Assembly: GCA_904501875.1 (NCBI GenBank)
Contig: CAJGCQ010000059.1
Location: 1 to 7,346, forward strand
Reading direction: 5' to 3'
From: Clostridiaceae bacterium
GTDB lineage: Bacteria; Bacillota; Clostridia; Oscillospirales; Acutalibacteraceae
DNA: 7,346 nt
A model generated the notes under the pieces. It was not told where the DNA came from. It was given only the letters and a program-made list of their open reading frames with translations, and did not search any database. Below, in pieces: positions 5,293 to 7,346 of the stretch; positions within the stretch are counted from its first letter, which is position 1; each line of letters opens with the position of its first letter. Both the position numbers and the translations under genes were made by a program.

Positions 5293-7158
5293 TTGGATAT
5301 AAAGAAATATAACGCAGGAGAATATGAGGTTGCCGTTATAGGCGGCGGTCATGCGGGGGTCGAGGCGGCTTTGTCCGCCGCAAGGCTCGGCTGTAAGACA
5401 ATAATGTTTACAATAAGCGTTGACTGGGTGGGCAATATGCCCTGTAATCCGTCAATAGGTGGTACGGCAAAGGGTCACCTTGTGCGTGAGCTTGACGCTT
5501 TAGGCGGCGAAATGGGCAAGGCGGCGGATAAAAACACCCTGCAAAGCCGTATGCTTAATCTCGGCAAGGGCCCCGCAGTTCATTCCCTGCGTGCACAGAT
5601 TGACCGCAGATCCTACAGCACATATATGAAGCATGCAGTAGAACTTCAGGAAAATCTTGATGTTAAGCAGTGCGAGATTACCGATATTTACCTCGAAAAC
5701 GAAAAGTGGCACTGCGTATCAAAGCTGGGGGCAGACTTTTCCTGCCGCTCGGTTGTTATTGCTACGGGTACTTTTTTAGACGGCAGGGTGTATGTGGGCG
5801 AGGTGAACTATGCTTCGGGACCCGACGGTAATTTCCCCGCAACCGAATTGGCAGAGTCTTTAAAACGGCTCGGTCTGCCGCTTAGACGCTTTAAAACGGG
5901 AACTCCCGCCCGTGTTTCAAGGGACAGTATTGATTTTTTCGAGCTTGAAGTTCAGGAGGGGGACAGCCGTGTAGTACCCTTCAGTTATTCCACCGAAGCT
6001 CCCCCCGAAAATAAGGTGGTTTGCCACATTTCCTATACAAACGACGAGACAAAGCGGGTGATTTTAGAAAATATCAATCGCTCTCCCCTTTATGCGGGGG
6101 ATATTGAGGGTGTGGGACCCCGTTATTGCCCGAGTATTGAGGACAAAATTGTCCGTTTTGCCGATAAAAAGCGGCATCAGTTTTTCATTGAGCCTTGCGG
6201 CATTAATACAGAAGAAATGTATTTGCAGGGGCTTTCTTCTTCACTTCCCGAGGAGGTGCAGATTGAGCTTTATAAGACCGTACCCTGCCTTAAAGATGTC
6301 AAAATAATGCGCAACGCCTACGCCATTGAGTATGACTGTGTTGATCCAACATCTATGATGGCAACCCTTGAAATGAAGGATTTTCCCTGCCTTTACGGTG
6401 CGGGGCAGTTTAACGGCTCCTCGGGATACGAGGAGGCGGCGGTACAGGGCTTTATTGCGGGCGCAAACGCCGCCTTAAAGGTGCAGGGTAAAGAGCCTCT
6501 TGTACTTTCCCGTGCCTCGTCCTATATCGGCACGCTTATAGATGACCTGGTGACAAAGGGCTGTTCTGACCCCTATAGAATGATGACCTCAAGGAGCGAG
6601 TACAGATTACTTTTAAGGCAGGATAATGCCGACGAACGACTTATGCCCATAGGCAGAAAATTAGGTCTTATAGACGATAAAACCTATTCTGATTTTTTAC
6701 TTCGTATGGAGTTAAAGGAAAAGGAAATCAAGCGTCTTAAAACCACCTTTTTAGCTCCGAATGAGGGCTTAAACCATCTGTTAGAGGAAAATGGCACGGC
6801 GCCAATAAGCACAGGCACGCGCCTTTCCGAACTTATTAAAAGACCGCAGATAGGCTACGATATGTTGGCTCCATTTGATAAAGAAAGACCCGATTTGCCT
6901 TTTAGCGTGCGGGAAAAGGTCGAAACCGAGATTAAGTATGAGGGCTATATTGCCCGCCAGCAGGCGCAGGTGAACGAAATGCTCCGCCTTGAGGGCAAGG
7001 CTATTCCTTATGATATTGACTATTCCGCTGTTTACGGTCTTCGCCTTGAGGCGGTGGAAAAGCTTAATAAAATAAGACCCGCTAATATCGGTCAGGCGTC
7101 CCGCATATCGGGAGTTAGCCCCGCAGACATTTCAGTGTTGCTTATATATTTATCCTAA
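5293..7158 (+). CDS. mnmG: MnmG (GidA), FAD-dependent tRNA wobble-uridine modification enzyme
   Basis: With MnmE, MnmG installs the (carboxymethyl)aminomethyl group at C5 of wobble U34 in tRNAs reading split codon boxes, using FAD and a methylene-folate carbon donor. The FAD-binding fold opens with VIGGGHAGVEAA (15-26). The two family catalytic cysteines are present: C51 in NMPCNPSIGGTAKGHL (E. coli C47) and C279 in GPRYCPSIEDKI (E. coli C277). Other signatures are GGEMGKAAD (71-79), GPAVHSLRAQ (93-102), FKTGTPAR (200-207), GYEEAAVQG (378-386) and DPYRMMTSRSEYRLLLRQDN (426-445). The helical C-terminal MnmE/tRNA-binding region includes YEGYIARQQAQV (549-560) and ends IRPANIGQASRISGVSP. At 621 aa it is near the usual length of about 620-630, so it appears intact. 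It starts at TTG, 6 nt after the loader stop. The common partner rsmG does not follow immediately. Confidence 0.98.
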   Translation: MDIKKYNAGEYEVAVIGGGHAGVEAALSAARLGCKTIMFTISVDWVGNMPCNPSIGGTAKGHLVRELDALGGEMGKAADKNTLQSRMLNLGKGPAVHSLRAQIDRRSYSTYMKHAVELQENLDVKQCEITDIYLENEKWHCVSKLGADFSCRSVVIATGTFLDGRVYVGEVNYASGPDGNFPATELAESLKRLGLPLRRFKTGTPARVSRDSIDFFELEVQEGDSRVVPFSYSTEAPPENKVVCHISYTNDETKRVILENINRSPLYAGDIEGVGPRYCPSIEDKIVRFADKKRHQFFIEPCGINTEEMYLQGLSSSLPEEVQIELYKTVPCLKDVKIMRNAYAIEYDCVDPTSMMATLEMKDFPCLYGAGQFNGSSGYEEAAVQGFIAGANAALKVQGKEPLVLSRASSYIGTLIDDLVTKGCSDPYRMMTSRSEYRLLLRQDNADERLMPIGRKLGLIDDKTYSDFLLRMELKEKEIKRLKTTFLAPNEGLNHLLEENGTAPISTGTRLSELIKRPQIGYDMLAPFDKERPDLPFSVREKVETEIKYEGYIARQQAQVNEMLRLEGKAIPYDIDYSAVYGLRLEAVEKLNKIRPANIGQASRISGVSPADISVLLIYLS

Positions 7159-7190
7159 TAGACATTAGAAGATATATGTTAGACTTTTTT
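7155..7190 (+). terminator. Weak terminator-like element after mnmG
   Basis: T6 at 7185-7190 is preceded by a poor hairpin. ACAT (7162-7165) pairs with ATGT (7176-7179), and CTA (7155-7157) with TAG (7180-7182) across a 4-nt bulge. The stem is AT-rich and interrupted, so termination is uncertain and the operon may partly read on. Confidence 0.3.
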
Positions 7191-7257
7191 ATCCCGTACA
7201 TATGTTTATTCTCGGAATACAGCGGCTTTGCCTTGGGGTATAAATTAAACTAAAACC

Positions 7258-7286
7258 TTGTAACTTTTTTAAAAATGTGATATTAT
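7258..7286 (+). promoter_or_regulatory. Probable sigma-A promoter of the gene at the right edge
   Basis: -35 TTGTAA (7258-7263), a 17-bp spacer and -10 TATTAT (7281-7286). The predicted start near 7293 leaves a leader of about 24 nt. An 8-bp palindrome, ACATATGT (7198-7205), lies upstream and may be chance. Confidence 0.65.
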
Positions 7287-7316
7287 AACTATATTAATTC
7301 TAAAGGCGGAATGGTT

Positions 7317-7346
7317 ATGTGTAATGCAAATGAGGAAACGGCAAAA
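7317..7346 (+). CDS. Start of an unidentified gene (first 10 codons)
   Basis: ATG at 7317 opens a frame that reads MCNANEETAK to the window edge. AAGGCGG (7303-7309) lies 7 nt upstream as a plausible ribosome binding site, and a promoter candidate lies about 30 bp upstream. An in-frame ATG at 7311 is too close to that site to be preferred. Ten residues are not enough to name a family. The usual neighbour after mnmG is rsmG, and this short sequence neither supports nor excludes it. Confidence 0.55.
   Translation, partial: MCNANEETAK

Noticed and set aside
7147..7200. TTATCC-containing stretches after mnmG considered as DnaA boxes, given the mnmG/oriC association.
   Set aside because: Neither TTTATCCTA nor TTATCCCGT is a good match to TTATNCACA, and there is no cluster. 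No origin is supported.
1..7346. tRNA, rRNA, CRISPR array, mobile element or defence system.
   Set aside because: By eye on both strands I found no cloverleaf, spaced repeat array, transposase, integrase or recognisable defence gene.

Overview
The window looks like a chromosomal segment of a low-to-mid GC Clostridia member (Bacillota), possibly a gut Oscillospirales or Lachnospirales type. The evidence is the glutamate dehydrogenase, which closely resembles the Clostridium symbiosum enzyme as recalled, a DnaD-type primosome protein, Gram-positive AGGAGG/AAGGAG ribosome binding sites, a TTG start codon and a glycine riboswitch. Assignment below class level is inference.

Left part (1-1500, minus strand): the first 407 residues of a sodium:alanine/glycine symporter (AGCS family) that runs off the left edge. 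Its roughly 280-base leader carries a promoter, a tandem glycine riboswitch with a leader-linker kink-turn, and one strong and one weak terminator-like hairpin before the ribosome binding site. Glycine import is therefore probably controlled by glycine itself.

Middle (1600-3085, plus strand): a divergently transcribed monocistronic glutamate dehydrogenase gene with its own promoter and an A/T-flanked, 12-bp-stem terminator. Residues F240 and P264 point to NAD rather than NADP. Its codon use is strikingly different from every neighbour.

Right part (3233-7158, plus strand): a near-consensus sigma-A promoter, a possible 29-codon small ORF, then a tightly packed operon. It encodes a DnaD-type replication initiation protein with tandem C-terminal domains, a DnaC/DnaI-type AAA+ helicase loader, and MnmG (GidA), the FAD-dependent tRNA wobble-uridine modification subunit. 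Gaps are 6 nt, with the mnmG ribosome binding site lying inside the end of the loader gene. DnaD and the loader would act together in loading the replicative helicase; MnmG is a housekeeping partner. After mnmG come a short intergenic stretch with a weak terminator-like element, a promoter and the first ten codons of another gene.

Most of the window is conserved housekeeping content. I see no convincing undescribed multi-gene system. The points most worth a second look are the atypical first aptamer of the glycine riboswitch and its downstream switch, the small ORF and AT-rich inverted repeats ahead of dnaD, and the codon-use anomaly of the glutamate dehydrogenase.
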